Origin: Bacteroidaceae bacterium
GTDB lineage: Bacteria > Bacteroidota > Bacteroidia > Bacteroidales > Bacteroidaceae
DNA length: 44,119 bases
Assembly (NCBI GenBank): GCA_017462065.1
Contig: JAFTRV010000056.1
Coordinates: 1 to 44,119 of the forward strand
Direction of reading: 5' to 3'
This document shows positions 1 through 7,706 of the stretch, piece by piece. The notes below the pieces were generated by a model. That model searched no databases. It saw only the letters and a program-made list of their open reading frames with translations, and was not told the origin of the DNA. The translations under genes were made by a program, and so were the position numbers. Numbering within the stretch: position 1 is the first letter of the stretch; each line of letters opens with the position of its first letter.

Positions 1-64
1 CGGCAAAGAAAGCAAGCACTCTTTGCTCTCGTTAGCAGCGTCGGTTGCGGTTTTGAAGCCTGCA
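1..64. repeat. Left copy of 64-bp direct terminal repeat
   Basis: Bases 1-64 are identical to 44056-44119. The copy contains a GCAAAG ... CTTTGC inverted repeat (3-8 with 22-27) followed by CTCG, the same layout as the intergenic repeats near 28.1-28.35 kb and 43.9 kb. It sits exactly at the window edge, so it probably marks a contig end in a multi-copy repeat. Confidence 0.9.
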
Positions 65-98
65 CAAGCCTTGAACTTTGCTTTTTATTCACCCCCGA

Positions 99-133
99 CG
101 ACAAGAGGGTGACTTTTGGTCACCCTCTTGTCG
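99..133. terminator. Perfect 15-bp hairpin downstream of gyrB
   Basis: Arms 99-113 and 119-133 are exact reverse complements around a 5-base loop. It lies 20 bases past the gyrB stop codon. The T-rich stretch (TCTTTTT) is on the right side, so the classical U-tract fits rightward transcription from outside the window better than gyrB. It may serve both directions. Confidence 0.6.
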
Positions 134-152
134 TGTTGTCTTTTTGAGGCTC

Positions 153-2114
153 TTATGCGTCGATGTTCGCATAAGTGGCGTTCTTCTCGATAAACTCTCT
201 GCGAGGGCCTACGTCGTCGCCCATAAGCATTGAGAATATGTAGTCGGCCTCCTGTGCGTCACGTATTGTCACCTGCTTAAGCGTGCGTGTCTCGGGGTTC
301 ATCGTTGTCTCCCAGAGCTGCTCGGGGTTCATCTCTCCAAGACCTTTGTATCGCTGTATGTTTATATCCTTTTCGTTGCCGCCTGCGAACTCCTGGATAA
401 AGTCGTCTTTCTCCTTGTCGTTGTAGCAGTATTTCCTTGCCTTGCCTTTTGAGCAAAGGTAGAGCGGTGGCATTGCTTTGTAAAGGTATCCGCCCTCAAT
501 CACCTCCGGCATGTAGCGGTAGAAGAGCGTCATGATAAGCGTTCCGATGTGTGCTCCGTCTACGTCGGCGTCGGCCATCATGATAATCTTGTGGTAACGA
601 AGTTTTTCGATGTTGGCTTTCTTGCTGTCCTCGGGGTCAAGGCCGAAGCGTACGCCGATAGCCTGTATGATGTTGTTTATCTCGTCGCTTTCGAAAGCCT
701 TGTGCCACATGACCTTCTCTACGTTGAGGATTTTTCCTCGTAGCGGCAGAATGGCCTGGAACTTGTTCTTGCGTCCCTGCTTTGCTGAGCCGCCCGCAGA
801 GTCTCCCTCGACGAGGAATAGCTCGCAGTTCGCCGGGTCTTTGTCTGAGCAGTCGGCGAGCTTGCCCGGCATGCCGCAGCCGCTCATCGGACTCTTGCGC
901 TGCACGCTCTCACGTGCCTTGCGGGCCGCGATACGCGCAGTGGCAGCAAGAACCACCTTGTCTACAATCATTCTGGCCTCCTTCGGATGCTCCTCGAGGT
1001 AGTATGCAAGGGCCTCGCCTACAGCCTGGTCTACAGCGCCTGTGACCTCGCTGTTGCCGAGCTTGGTCTTTGTCTGGCCCTCGAACTGCGGCTCTGCCAC
1101 TTTGACCGAAACTATCGCTGTCAAGCCTTCACGGAAGTCCTCGCCCGAAATCTCGACCTTAGCCTTCTCGAGGGCCTTTGTGTCGTCGGCGTACTTCTTG
1201 AGGGTGCGTGTCAGGGCACGGCGGAAGCCTGCGAGGTGCGTACCGCCCTCGATAGTGTTGATGTTGTTCACGTAGGTGTGAACATTCTCGCTGTAGCCTG
1301 TATTGTATATGATAGCGGCTTCAATGGGTATTCCGTTCTTCTCTGTGTTCAGGTATATCACGTCTCCAATGAGCGGGGTGCGTGACGAATCGATGTATCT
1401 CACGAATTCTCTCAAGCCTTCTGTAGAGTAGAATGTCTCGCTCATGAAGTTGCCGTTCTCGTCGGCCTGGCGCTCGTCGGTAAGCGTGATGGTTATGCCT
1501 GCGTTGAGGTATGCCAACTCACGCAAACGTGTGGCGAGTATCTGGTATTGATATTCCGACACGATGAATATTGAATCGTCGGGCTGGAATGTCTGCTTTG
1601 TTCCTCTAAGGTTGGTGTCGCCGATGCAATGAACGGCCTCAAGCGGCTTTCCGCATGAGTAGTTCTGAACGTAGTGCTTGCCCTCGCGGAAGACCTCGGT
1701 CTTCATGTGCTTTGACAATGCGTTCACGCACGATACGCCTACGCCATGCAAGCCTCCTGATACCTTGTATGAATCTTTGTTGAACTTTCCGCCGGCGTGC
1801 AGCACGGTCATTACGACCTCGAGCGCCGAGCGTCCCTCCTTTTCGTGCATGTCTACGGGGATGCCTCGACCGTTGTCCATGACGGTGATAGAGTTGCCGG
1901 GGTTGATTGTTACGTTTATGTGTGTGCAGAAGCCTGCCATAGCCTCGTCGATAGCGTTGTCGACAACCTCGTACACCAAGTGGTGAAGTCCCTTTTCGCT
2001 AATGTCGCCAATGTACATCGCAGGGCGTTTGCGTACCGCCTCGAGGCCCTCAAGGACCTGTATGCTGTCGGCCGAATAGTTGGCTGCTGCGTTCTTATTA
2101 ATTTCTTCGCTCAT
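153..2114 (-). CDS. gyrB: DNA gyrase subunit B (GyrB)
   Basis: ATPase subunit of type II topoisomerase, which with GyrA introduces negative supercoils in the cytoplasm. The 653-residue protein shows the GHKL ATPase motifs: the Glu/Asn box (EVVDNAIDEA, about 49-58), DNGRG (80-84) and GGLHGVG (120-126). The TOPRIM domain has EGDSAGG (436-442) and DADVDG (515-520). The C-terminal QRYKGLGEMN segment is intact. Length is that of GyrB without the large insert found in enterobacteria. An in-frame extension of 20 residues upstream exists, but it would start above the -7 promoter box at 2144-2151, so the start giving MSEEINKN is chosen. Transcribed alone from its own promoter. ParE is the only close alternative; the location next to rpsT and recO and the sequence favour GyrB. 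Confidence 0.97.
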   Translation of the reverse strand: MSEEINKNAAANYSADSIQVLEGLEAVRKRPAMYIGDISEKGLHHLVYEVVDNAIDEAMAGFCTHINVTINPGNSITVMDNGRGIPVDMHEKEGRSALEVVMTVLHAGGKFNKDSYKVSGGLHGVGVSCVNALSKHMKTEVFREGKHYVQNYSCGKPLEAVHCIGDTNLRGTKQTFQPDDSIFIVSEYQYQILATRLRELAYLNAGITITLTDERQADENGNFMSETFYSTEGLREFVRYIDSSRTPLIGDVIYLNTEKNGIPIEAAIIYNTGYSENVHTYVNNINTIEGGTHLAGFRRALTRTLKKYADDTKALEKAKVEISGEDFREGLTAIVSVKVAEPQFEGQTKTKLGNSEVTGAVDQAVGEALAYYLEEHPKEARMIVDKVVLAATARIAARKARESVQRKSPMSGCGMPGKLADCSDKDPANCELFLVEGDSAGGSAKQGRKNKFQAILPLRGKILNVEKVMWHKAFESDEINNIIQAIGVRFGLDPEDSKKANIEKLRYHKIIMMADADVDGAHIGTLIMTLFYRYMPEVIEGGYLYKAMPPLYLCSKGKARKYCYNDKEKDDFIQEFAGGNEKDINIQRYKGLGEMNPEQLWETTMNPETRTLKQVTIRDAQEADYIFSMLMGDDVGPRREFIEKNATYANIDA

Positions 2115-2143
2115 AACTGTTTCTACTAAACAAAATAACTGAA

Positions 2144-2175
2144 CAAAGTTAGTAAAAATCGCTCTTTTTTGCAAA
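2144..2175 (-). promoter_or_regulatory. gyrB promoter, Bacteroidota type
   Basis: Read on the minus strand: TTTG (2175-2172), 20 bases, then TAACTTTG (2151-2144). This is a full match to the Bacteroidota sigma-70 form TTTG-N19-21-TAnnTTTG. Transcription would start near 2138, leaving about 24 bases of leader before the gyrB ATG. Confidence 0.8.
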
Positions 2176-2487
2176 GAATGTTTCCCGAAAAGTTGCTATA
2201 TTTTTCGCATTTTTTCAGAAAATTCGGGTAACCAGTAAACCGTGGGTGATTGGGGCCGTATTTTTTGTTTAGCTCTCCAATTTTATGGTTGGGCGTTTTC
2301 CCTGACGAGCTTTAAAGAGGTATGATGAGATTTGAGAGTTATGCCGCTTTGTACCCGCTTCGAAGGAGTTTGGATATGTCATGATGAATGTTCTTTATTA
2401 TGACATTGTGAAGCGTTTGTTTTATAAGGATGGCGTGGCGTAAAATCTTAGGATGGCATTGCTCTCTTGTTTTGAGTGATTGTTGCT
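2176..2487. other. Intergenic region without recognisable gene
   Basis: No convincing open reading frame, RNA gene or strong terminator is seen. There is a weak 7-bp inverted repeat (2376-2382 with 2400-2406). The stretch separates the lipoprotein gene stop from the gyrB promoter. Confidence 0.5.
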
Positions 2488-3081
2488 TTATATATTTTTG
2501 TTTTGGATAAACTCTTTTGCTTTTTTAATTTCGTTCCACTCAAGAGGCTTGTAATAACCGTTCTTGTTATACCATTGCTCTATTTCGTTGATTTCTATCT
2601 TTGTTGAATCGATGTCGTTTGTGAGGCCGTTTGATAATAGTTTGTTTATTTCAAATAGGCGGCTTAGCTTGGCTTCTCGTTCGCTTTGAATTAGAGAATC
2701 AACGTTTGGTGTTTCGCAAGCAGAAAATGTGTTGGTCTTGATGTCGCAAAATTCTACAACAGATGCAGATGCGGTTAATTCTCTAATGACAATTATGCCC
2801 AAGAAAATTTTATTAGTTGTTTTTATTCGATAGTCTGCTAAAGCCTGGTTGGGTTTTAGCTGTGCTTCTTCTATCAGCTTTTCCACAATGTCAGCATTGG
2901 CCTTTTTTGTGAGCCCTCCAATTCCAAGAACGTAAACTGCAGTGCTGCTTGTGCTGACGTTTTTGACAAATTTAAAATTCCCTTGATTTATTGCTACTGT
3001 CCGGGGTGTTGAAATGTGGCTTATGCCTGCACAAGAGAAGAATAGAACTGCTGATAAAATGATTAAAATATGCTTTTTCAT
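2488..3081 (-). CDS. Small putative lipoprotein, resembling DUF6567-type proteins
   Basis: Predicted 197-residue exported lipoprotein of unknown function. The N-terminus MKKHILIILSAVLFFSCAG has a basic start, a hydrophobic core and a lipobox ending in Cys17, so it should be lipidated and held in the periplasm or outer membrane. The central part (about 35-115, with VYVLGIGGLTKKA and a later ASASVVEF) recalls the DUF6567 family of Bacteroidota lipoproteins, from memory only. The C-terminal third is charged and probably helical. It stands alone between rpsT and gyrB; no clear promoter is visible upstream. The open frame, lipobox and start codon support a real gene, but no role can be assigned. 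Confidence 0.75.
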   Translation of the reverse strand: MKKHILIILSAVLFFSCAGISHISTPRTVAINQGNFKFVKNVSTSSTAVYVLGIGGLTKKANADIVEKLIEEAQLKPNQALADYRIKTTNKIFLGIIVIRELTASASVVEFCDIKTNTFSACETPNVDSLIQSEREAKLSRLFEINKLLSNGLTNDIDSTKIEINEIEQWYNKNGYYKPLEWNEIKKAKEFIQNKNI

Positions 3082-3225
3082 AACCTGACATTGATTTATA
3101 TGGAAGTCTTTAGCGTATGTTTTGGCTTTTGGACGTAAGGCTGTCGAGCTGTTTTTTTTGGTCCAACTTTTGCATGTCGGTATTGATTTCTGTAGCTCTA
3201 TTCAGTTTGGAGGTGCCGCAACACG

Positions 3226-3251
3226 AAAAGGCTGGATGTAAAATCCAGCCT
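3226..3251 (-). terminator. Rho-independent terminator of tRNA-Glu/rpsT
   Basis: On the minus strand a 9-bp stem (3251-3243 with 3237-3229), rich in G and C, encloses a 5-base loop and runs into four T residues. It lies 30 bases past the rpsT stop. Confidence 0.8.
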
Positions 3252-3281
3252 CTTGTTCGGTAAATATATGTTTCAATAAAA

Positions 3282-3536
3282 TTAGGCTAACTTTGCTATA
3301 TTAGCGCACAAGCCAGACTTCAGGTTGGCAGCCTTGTTCTTGTGGATAAGACCACGCTTAGCCATTCTGTCGAGCATCTTCTGAACTTCGGGGAACTTAG
3401 CCAAAGCCTCGTTCTTGTCTGTGATAGCACGAAGGCCGCGAACTGCTGAACGCATGTTCTTGCCGAGGTAACGGTTCTGAAGATTTCTCTTTTCTGTCTG
3501 TCTGATTCTCTTAAGTGATGATTTGTGGTTTGCCAT
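3282..3536 (-). CDS. rpsT: 30S ribosomal protein S20
   Basis: Primary 16S rRNA-binding protein of the small ribosomal subunit. The 84-residue basic protein begins [20 protein letters not shown], the standard S20 N-terminus, and ends [16 protein letters not shown]. The frame stays open upstream through the tRNA gene, but the MANHK start is the family start and places the gene 30 bases after tRNA-Glu. It is co-transcribed with the tRNA from the promoter near 3700 and ends at the terminator at 3226-3251. Length and sequence are ordinary for the family. Confidence 0.97.
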   Translation of the reverse strand: MANHKSSLKRIRQTEKRNLQNRYLGKNMRSAVRGLRAITDKNEALAKFPEVQKMLDRMAKRGLIHKNKAANLKSGLCANIAKLA

Positions 3537-3566
3537 CTCTTTAATATGTTTTTTTAGTTTTACTTG

Positions 3567-3638
3567 TAGCCCATAGGGGAATCGAACCCCTCTTTCAAGA
3601 ATGAAAATCTTGCGTCCTAGCCGATAGACGAATGGGCC
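3567..3638 (-). tRNA. tRNA-Glu (anticodon TTC)
   Basis: A 72-base cloverleaf read on the minus strand. The acceptor stem GGCCCAT pairs with ATGGGCT (one G-U pair) with discriminator A. The anticodon stem CAAGA/TCTTG holds loop TTTTCAT with anticodon TTC. The T arm is AGGGG-TTCGATT-CCCCT. The 3' CCA is not encoded. It lies directly upstream of rpsT in the same transcript, an arrangement common in Bacteroidales. Confidence 0.97.
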
Positions 3639-3698
3639 GGCCTTAGAAATAACCCCTTTTGAGGGCCCTTTTAGCCTGTTTAGTGGCCAAAGCGAATG

Positions 3699-3729
3699 CA
3701 AAGGTACAACCTTTTTTTAATTTGGCAAA
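3699..3729 (-). promoter_or_regulatory. Promoter of tRNA-Glu and rpsT
   Basis: On the minus strand: TTTG (3729-3726), 19 bases, TACCTTTG (3706-3699). This is a near-ideal Bacteroidota promoter. Predicted start near 3692, about 55 bases ahead of the tRNA 5' end. Confidence 0.85.
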
Positions 3730-3756
3730 TAAATTCGACTTTTTTTTATAGTTTTG
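3721..3756 (+). promoter_or_regulatory. Possible recO promoter, divergent from the tRNA promoter
   Basis: TAGTTTTG (3749-3756) matches the -7 form. TTTG at 3721-3724 is the nearest upstream element, but the 24-base spacing is longer than usual. The palindrome TTTGGCAAA (3721-3729) would give the -33 element to both directions. The leader to recO would be about 90 bases. Confidence 0.4.
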
Positions 3757-3855
3757 CCACATAAATGGTCCTAAACGGGCCTTTTAAATCATAAAAGGAT
3801 ATAATTATTGAGTAATATGGCTGTCGCTTTGCAGGCGATGCGGGCCAAAATATTT

Positions 3856-4581
3856 ATGATTGAGAAATTCGACGGCATAGTCCTACGTACCTTAAAATAT
3901 AACGACTCTCTTATGATAGTCGATATGTATACACGCCAGTGCGGGCGTGCCTCTTTTCTTGCGTCCTCCTCGAGAAGCAAGCGGAACCGCAGCAAGAGCG
4001 TGCTTTTCCAGCCTCTTGCAATGCTATCTTTCACTGCGTCGTGCAAGCAAGGGAAGCGCCTCTCCCGAATAAGCGATGTTCAGCCCTACTCAATGTACTC
4101 CACAATCCCGTTCAACGTGATAAAGTCGTCAATAGCCCTGTTCCTCTCCGAAGTGCTTGCGTTCGCTTTGCGTGAAGAGGAGGGCGACGAATCGCTGTTC
4201 AACTTCCTTGACCGTTCGCTGACCCTGTTCGACAATCTTGAACACGGATACTCCGACTTCCATTTGGTGTTCATGTCGCAGCTCCTGCGCTACCTGGGAA
4301 TATATCCTAACATCGAGAGTGGCATGCCGAACTCGTATCTCGACTTGGCGCAAGGCTGTTTCGTGAGCGAGCATCCTTTGCACCCCAACTTCCTGATGCC
4401 TCAGGAGTGGCAGCCTTTCGTCGGGCTGCTGCGTACAGGATACGAGTCGATGCACACGCTCTCCCTAAACAGAGAATTGCGAGGGGAATACCTCGCAATT
4501 CTTACTGAATACTATCGTCTGCATGTTCCCGACTTTCCGCAGCTGAAATCTCTGGAAATTCTTAAGGAACTGTTCGATTAG
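3856..4581 (+). CDS. recO: DNA repair protein RecO
   Basis: RecO works with RecR (and RecF) to load RecA onto SSB-coated single-stranded DNA during gap repair. The start giving MIEKFDGIVLRTLKYNDSLM is chosen because it matches the RecO N-terminal OB-fold (about 1-80); the frame runs 16 codons further upstream to a TTG. The remaining helical part (about 80-241) ends ILKELFD. Total 241 residues, normal for the family. No CxxC zinc-binding pair is visible, as in many RecO proteins. The stop overlaps the yqeY stop by 4 bases in convergent orientation. An 11-bp perfect hairpin lies within its 3' end. Confidence 0.92.
   Translation: MIEKFDGIVLRTLKYNDSLMIVDMYTRQCGRASFLASSSRSKRNRSKSVLFQPLAMLSFTASCKQGKRLSRISDVQPYSMYSTIPFNVIKSSIALFLSEVLAFALREEEGDESLFNFLDRSLTLFDNLEHGYSDFHLVFMSQLLRYLGIYPNIESGMPNSYLDLAQGCFVSEHPLHPNFLMPQEWQPFVGLLRTGYESMHTLSLNRELRGEYLAILTEYYRLHVPDFPQLKSLEILKELFD
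4474..4501 (-). terminator. Perfect hairpin inside recO, candidate end of the dcw operon
   Basis: Arms 4474-4484 and 4491-4501 are exact reverse complements (11 bp, loop 6). On the minus strand it lies 77 bases past the yqeY stop and is followed by TCTGTTT, only a weak U-tract. It is wholly within recO codons. Terminator function for the leftward operon is inferred. Confidence 0.45.
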
Positions 4582-5033
4582 TTGTTATTCAACAGCTGCT
4601 TGACAATAGTTGAAATCATCTTGCCCTCGGCCTTGCCGGCGAGCTGCTTTGTAGCTACGCCCATGACCTTTCCCATGTCCTGAGGCCCGGCAGCGCCTAC
4701 CTGTGCGACAATCTCCTTCAAAACGGCCGTAACCTCTTCCTCGCTCATCTGCTTGGGCAGGTAACGCTCCATTACCGCAACCTGCGCAAGCTCCTCCTGT
4801 GCAAGCTCGGGGCGGTTCTGGCTGCTGTAGAGCTCCGCCGACTCCTTGCCCTGCTTCACGAGCTTCTGAATAAGCTTTATCGCAGTCTCGTCGCTTACCG
4901 TGTCGCCTGCGCCCGGAGCTGTCTTTGCTTCGAGAAGCACTTTCTTTATGTTTCTCAGTGTATCAAGAGCTACCTTGTCCTTAGCTTTCATAGCCTCCTT
5001 GATGTCATTGCTTATAATGTCAAATAGTTCCAT
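4578..5033 (-). CDS. yqeY: GatB/YqeY domain protein
   Basis: A 151-residue stand-alone GatB/YqeY-domain protein. The family is related to the C-terminal tRNA-binding tail of the GatB amidotransferase subunit; a tRNA-related role is assumed but unproven. The start MELFDIISNDIKEAMKAKDK and the later MERYLPKQMSEEEV and MGKVMG motifs are typical, and the length is standard. It is the last gene of the leftward division cluster, 13 bases after ftsZ, an arrangement frequent in Bacteroidales. It converges with recO, overlapping by 4 bases. Confidence 0.92.
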   Translation of the reverse strand: MELFDIISNDIKEAMKAKDKVALDTLRNIKKVLLEAKTAPGAGDTVSDETAIKLIQKLVKQGKESAELYSSQNRPELAQEELAQVAVMERYLPKQMSEEEVTAVLKEIVAQVGAAGPQDMGKVMGVATKQLAGKAEGKMISTIVKQLLNNN

Positions 5034-5046
5034 GATTGTTAGTCTT

Positions 5047-6357
5047 TTATTCTTCTGTTATGTTTTCATTCTCTTCTTCAAGTGACGCTGTGCCTGCCAT
5101 GGCTGTAATCTTTTCAAGCTCCTGCGCTGTGCGACTGTATGCGGGCGAGTTGTCGATAGCTGCCAGGAACTCCTCGTTGTGCATCTCGTCGCCCTTGAAT
5201 ATGTATACCTTAAAGTCGGGCTTGTAGAACACCTCAACCATGCTGTTAAGCTTTTCTTCCTCTCTCTTTCTTCTATTCTGCTCTTCAATCGAGAGTTTCT
5301 CTACAATATCCTCCTCTGCCTGTATGACAGGTCTCATGTCGGGGATGTCCTTCATGCCGAATCCTGTGGCAAGGACGGTCACTTTAACCTCGCCCTCCTG
5401 CAGGTTGAGGTCTTTGCTCAAGCCCCAGATAAGCTCAATGTTCTCGTCCTTGAACTGCTGCATGAACGCTTCGACCTCTCCCATCTCTTCAACACGTATC
5501 GGGTCATTGGGGTTCTCGTATATGTTGAAAAGAATCTTTTTCGACTTGTAAATGTCATTGTCGTTAAGCAATGGAGAGTGCATGGCGTTGCGGAACGCAC
5601 GTGAGACACGCATTTCCCCTTTCTCAATGCCGTAGCTCATTATGGCGACGCCGCCGTCCTTGAGTATCTTCTTTACATCACGGAAGTCGAGGTTGATAGT
5701 GCCTCGCGCAGTGATAAGCTCGGCAATGCTCTTTGTCGCTGTCGTAAGCACGTCGTCCACTATGCGGAATCCTTCGGCGACATTCACCTTCGGGTACATG
5801 TCGATAAGACGCTGGTTGTTTATCACAAGCAACGCATCGACATGCTTGGCTATCTCCATCACTCCCTTGAGTGCCTGCTTTATCTTGCCGGTCATCTCAA
5901 ACTTGAATGGGATAGTCACTATGCCTACTGTAAGTATGCCTAATTCTTTTGCTATCTCGGCAATTACAGGAGCCGCTCCTGTACCTGTTCCGCCGCCCAT
6001 TCCGGCTGTGATGAATGCCATTTTTGTGCCGTCGTTGAACAGGCCGGCAATCTCTTCACGGCTCTCTTCTGCCGCACGGCGAGCTACAGCCGGGTCGTTT
6101 CCGGCTCCCAGTCCTTCTGTTATCTTCTCTCCTAACTGTACCTTCTTTGGTATCGGGGAGTTCTGCAACGCCTGCATATCGGTATTGCATACCACGAATG
6201 ATACATTGTGTATGCCTTTACGGTACATGTTCTGTACTGCATTGCTTCCTCCTCCGCCAACACCTATGACCTTTATGATTCTTGGAGCGTCTGTCGGTAT
6301 CGCAAAAGGAAGGCTCTTCTTTGTCTGTTCGTTCATATCCATACTCTGTTGTATCAT
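5047..6357 (-). CDS. ftsZ: Cell division protein FtsZ
   Basis: Tubulin-like GTPase that polymerises into the Z ring at midcell and organises septal wall synthesis. The 436-residue protein has GVGGGGSNA (about 32-40), the tubulin signature GGGTGTG (121-127) and the T7 loop region NLDFRDV. The catalytic core ends near residue 320 and is followed by a short charged linker. A segment reading DNSPAYSRT may be the conserved C-terminal peptide that binds FtsA; about 30 mostly acidic residues follow it. Met1, Met6 and Met8 are all possible starts; the first leaves 3 bases to ftsA. Part of the dcw operon between ftsA and yqeY. Confidence 0.97.
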   Translation of the reverse strand: MIQQSMDMNEQTKKSLPFAIPTDAPRIIKVIGVGGGGSNAVQNMYRKGIHNVSFVVCNTDMQALQNSPIPKKVQLGEKITEGLGAGNDPAVARRAAEESREEIAGLFNDGTKMAFITAGMGGGTGTGAAPVIAEIAKELGILTVGIVTIPFKFEMTGKIKQALKGVMEIAKHVDALLVINNQRLIDMYPKVNVAEGFRIVDDVLTTATKSIAELITARGTINLDFRDVKKILKDGGVAIMSYGIEKGEMRVSRAFRNAMHSPLLNDNDIYKSKKILFNIYENPNDPIRVEEMGEVEAFMQQFKDENIELIWGLSKDLNLQEGEVKVTVLATGFGMKDIPDMRPVIQAEEDIVEKLSIEEQNRRKREEEKLNSMVEVFYKPDFKVYIFKGDEMHNEEFLAAIDNSPAYSRTAQELEKITAMAGTASLEEENENITEE

Positions 6358-6360
6358 TTA

Positions 6361-7704
6361 TCAAATGTCGTCATTGTTGTCTTCTCCCTCATCTTCGGTA
6401 ACCTGTCCTACGAAATCGAGCGTGATTTGCTTGAACCTGTCCGTCAATGTCTTGAACTTTGATTCCGATTTCTTGCCGCTGTTGCTCTTGCCGCTATTCT
6501 TCTTTTCCTCAGCTTTCTTTTGGGTCTCGGCAAACGGCTCTTCATCGAAGAAGGTCTGTTCAATAGGCTTTGCAGGCTGAACGGCCGGCTTCAGCTCCTC
6601 GCAGCAGTTCTCGTTGCCGAGCTTCAGCAGGCTGTAGAGCGCTGTCGAGAATATTCCGTTTATATTTACTCCGCTGCTGCTTACGAGGCTGAACTGCGGC
6701 TCAGATATGATATCGCACTTGAAGTTGGGAAGATACTCTTCAAACAGGATATTGAGGTTTTTCAGCTTTGAGCCGCCGCCGGTAAATGTTATATGCCCGA
6801 TATTCTCGCCCGACTCCTCAATCTGGTACTTGACATTCTGAAGAATCTCGCACATTCTGGCGTTGATGACATTGTTTATGGTGTCGCCGTCAATTGTCGG
6901 GTGGTCTGCGTATTGTGACTTGTACCCTCTTGTAATCTTTATCTCTTCGGCCTCGTCGCGTGAAATCTGGAGCGAACAGAGGTCCATGGTCACATTGCCG
7001 CTTCCAAGCGGAAGAACGACAAGCTTGCGCATCATCTCGTTGTTATATACGGCAACGGTAGTAGTGTCCGCTCCGATGTTCACGAGGGCGCAGCCGTTGC
7101 GGCGAGCGTCGTTCGAAAGTATGATGTCCGCATCCATGCGGGCGGCGCAGAAACTGTCGGCAATCTCAATGTTTGCTTGCCTGAAGCTCTCGTTGAGCTG
7201 GTTCAGGTACTGCTCCTTTACAACAATGTTCAGGTAGTTGCTTTCTATCAGCTTTGTCGGGGCTCCGACAGGGTTCTTGTCTATCTTGCCGTCGAGCCTG
7301 TATTCCTGGCCTATAGTCTGCACTCTTGCATAGCCTTCGGGGGCGTTGAACGCGCTGTCGTTCTCGTCGGCCATGCTGTTGATTATCTCAGGGGTAATCT
7401 TCGTGTAGCTTTCGAACTCCCTTGTCACCTTTGACCTTATTGAGCAGACGGTGAGTCCGGCCAATGACACGTAGGCCCTCTTTATCTCGACATTGTCGAG
7501 GTTGCTCTCAAGCGAGTTGATAATGCAGTTTATGGCATTGCTTGTCTCGTCTACGTTGCGTACGACGCCCTTAGAGACAAAGCCTGTGACGGGCATGCTT
7601 GCTGCAGCCAGAATCTTTATCCCCTCATATGTCTTGACGCCGACTGTGCCCGAAATCTTCGACGAGCTTATCTCGATAGCCGTTATGTAATCCGTTCTTC
7701 CCAT
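6361..7704 (-). CDS. ftsA: Cell division protein FtsA
   Basis: Actin-like ATP-binding protein that tethers FtsZ filaments to the inner membrane and recruits later division proteins. The 447-residue protein starts MGRTDYITAIEISSSKISG, with the actin-fold phosphate-1 loop, and has the inserted 1C (SHS2) region around 80-170. VNIGADTTTVAVY (phosphate 2) and ITFTGGGSKLKN (adenosine motif) follow. After about residue 385 there is a Lys/Ser/Glu-rich linker, then FKTLTDRFKQITLDFV, a likely amphipathic membrane-targeting helix. An acidic tail follows it, which is unusual since this helix is often terminal. Gaps are 2 bases to ftsQ and 3 to ftsZ, so translation is probably coupled. Confidence 0.95.
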   Translation of the reverse strand: MGRTDYITAIEISSSKISGTVGVKTYEGIKILAAASMPVTGFVSKGVVRNVDETSNAINCIINSLESNLDNVEIKRAYVSLAGLTVCSIRSKVTREFESYTKITPEIINSMADENDSAFNAPEGYARVQTIGQEYRLDGKIDKNPVGAPTKLIESNYLNIVVKEQYLNQLNESFRQANIEIADSFCAARMDADIILSNDARRNGCALVNIGADTTTVAVYNNEMMRKLVVLPLGSGNVTMDLCSLQISRDEAEEIKITRGYKSQYADHPTIDGDTINNVINARMCEILQNVKYQIEESGENIGHITFTGGGSKLKNLNILFEEYLPNFKCDIISEPQFSLVSSSGVNINGIFSTALYSLLKLGNENCCEELKPAVQPAKPIEQTFFDEEPFAETQKKAEEKKNSGKSNSGKKSESKFKTLTDRFKQITLDFVGQVTEDEGEDNNDDI

Positions 7705-7706
7705 AT

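Noticed and set aside
2376..2406. Inverted repeat as terminator of the lipoprotein gene
   Set aside because: Only 7 AT-rich pairs with a 17-base loop and no U-tract.
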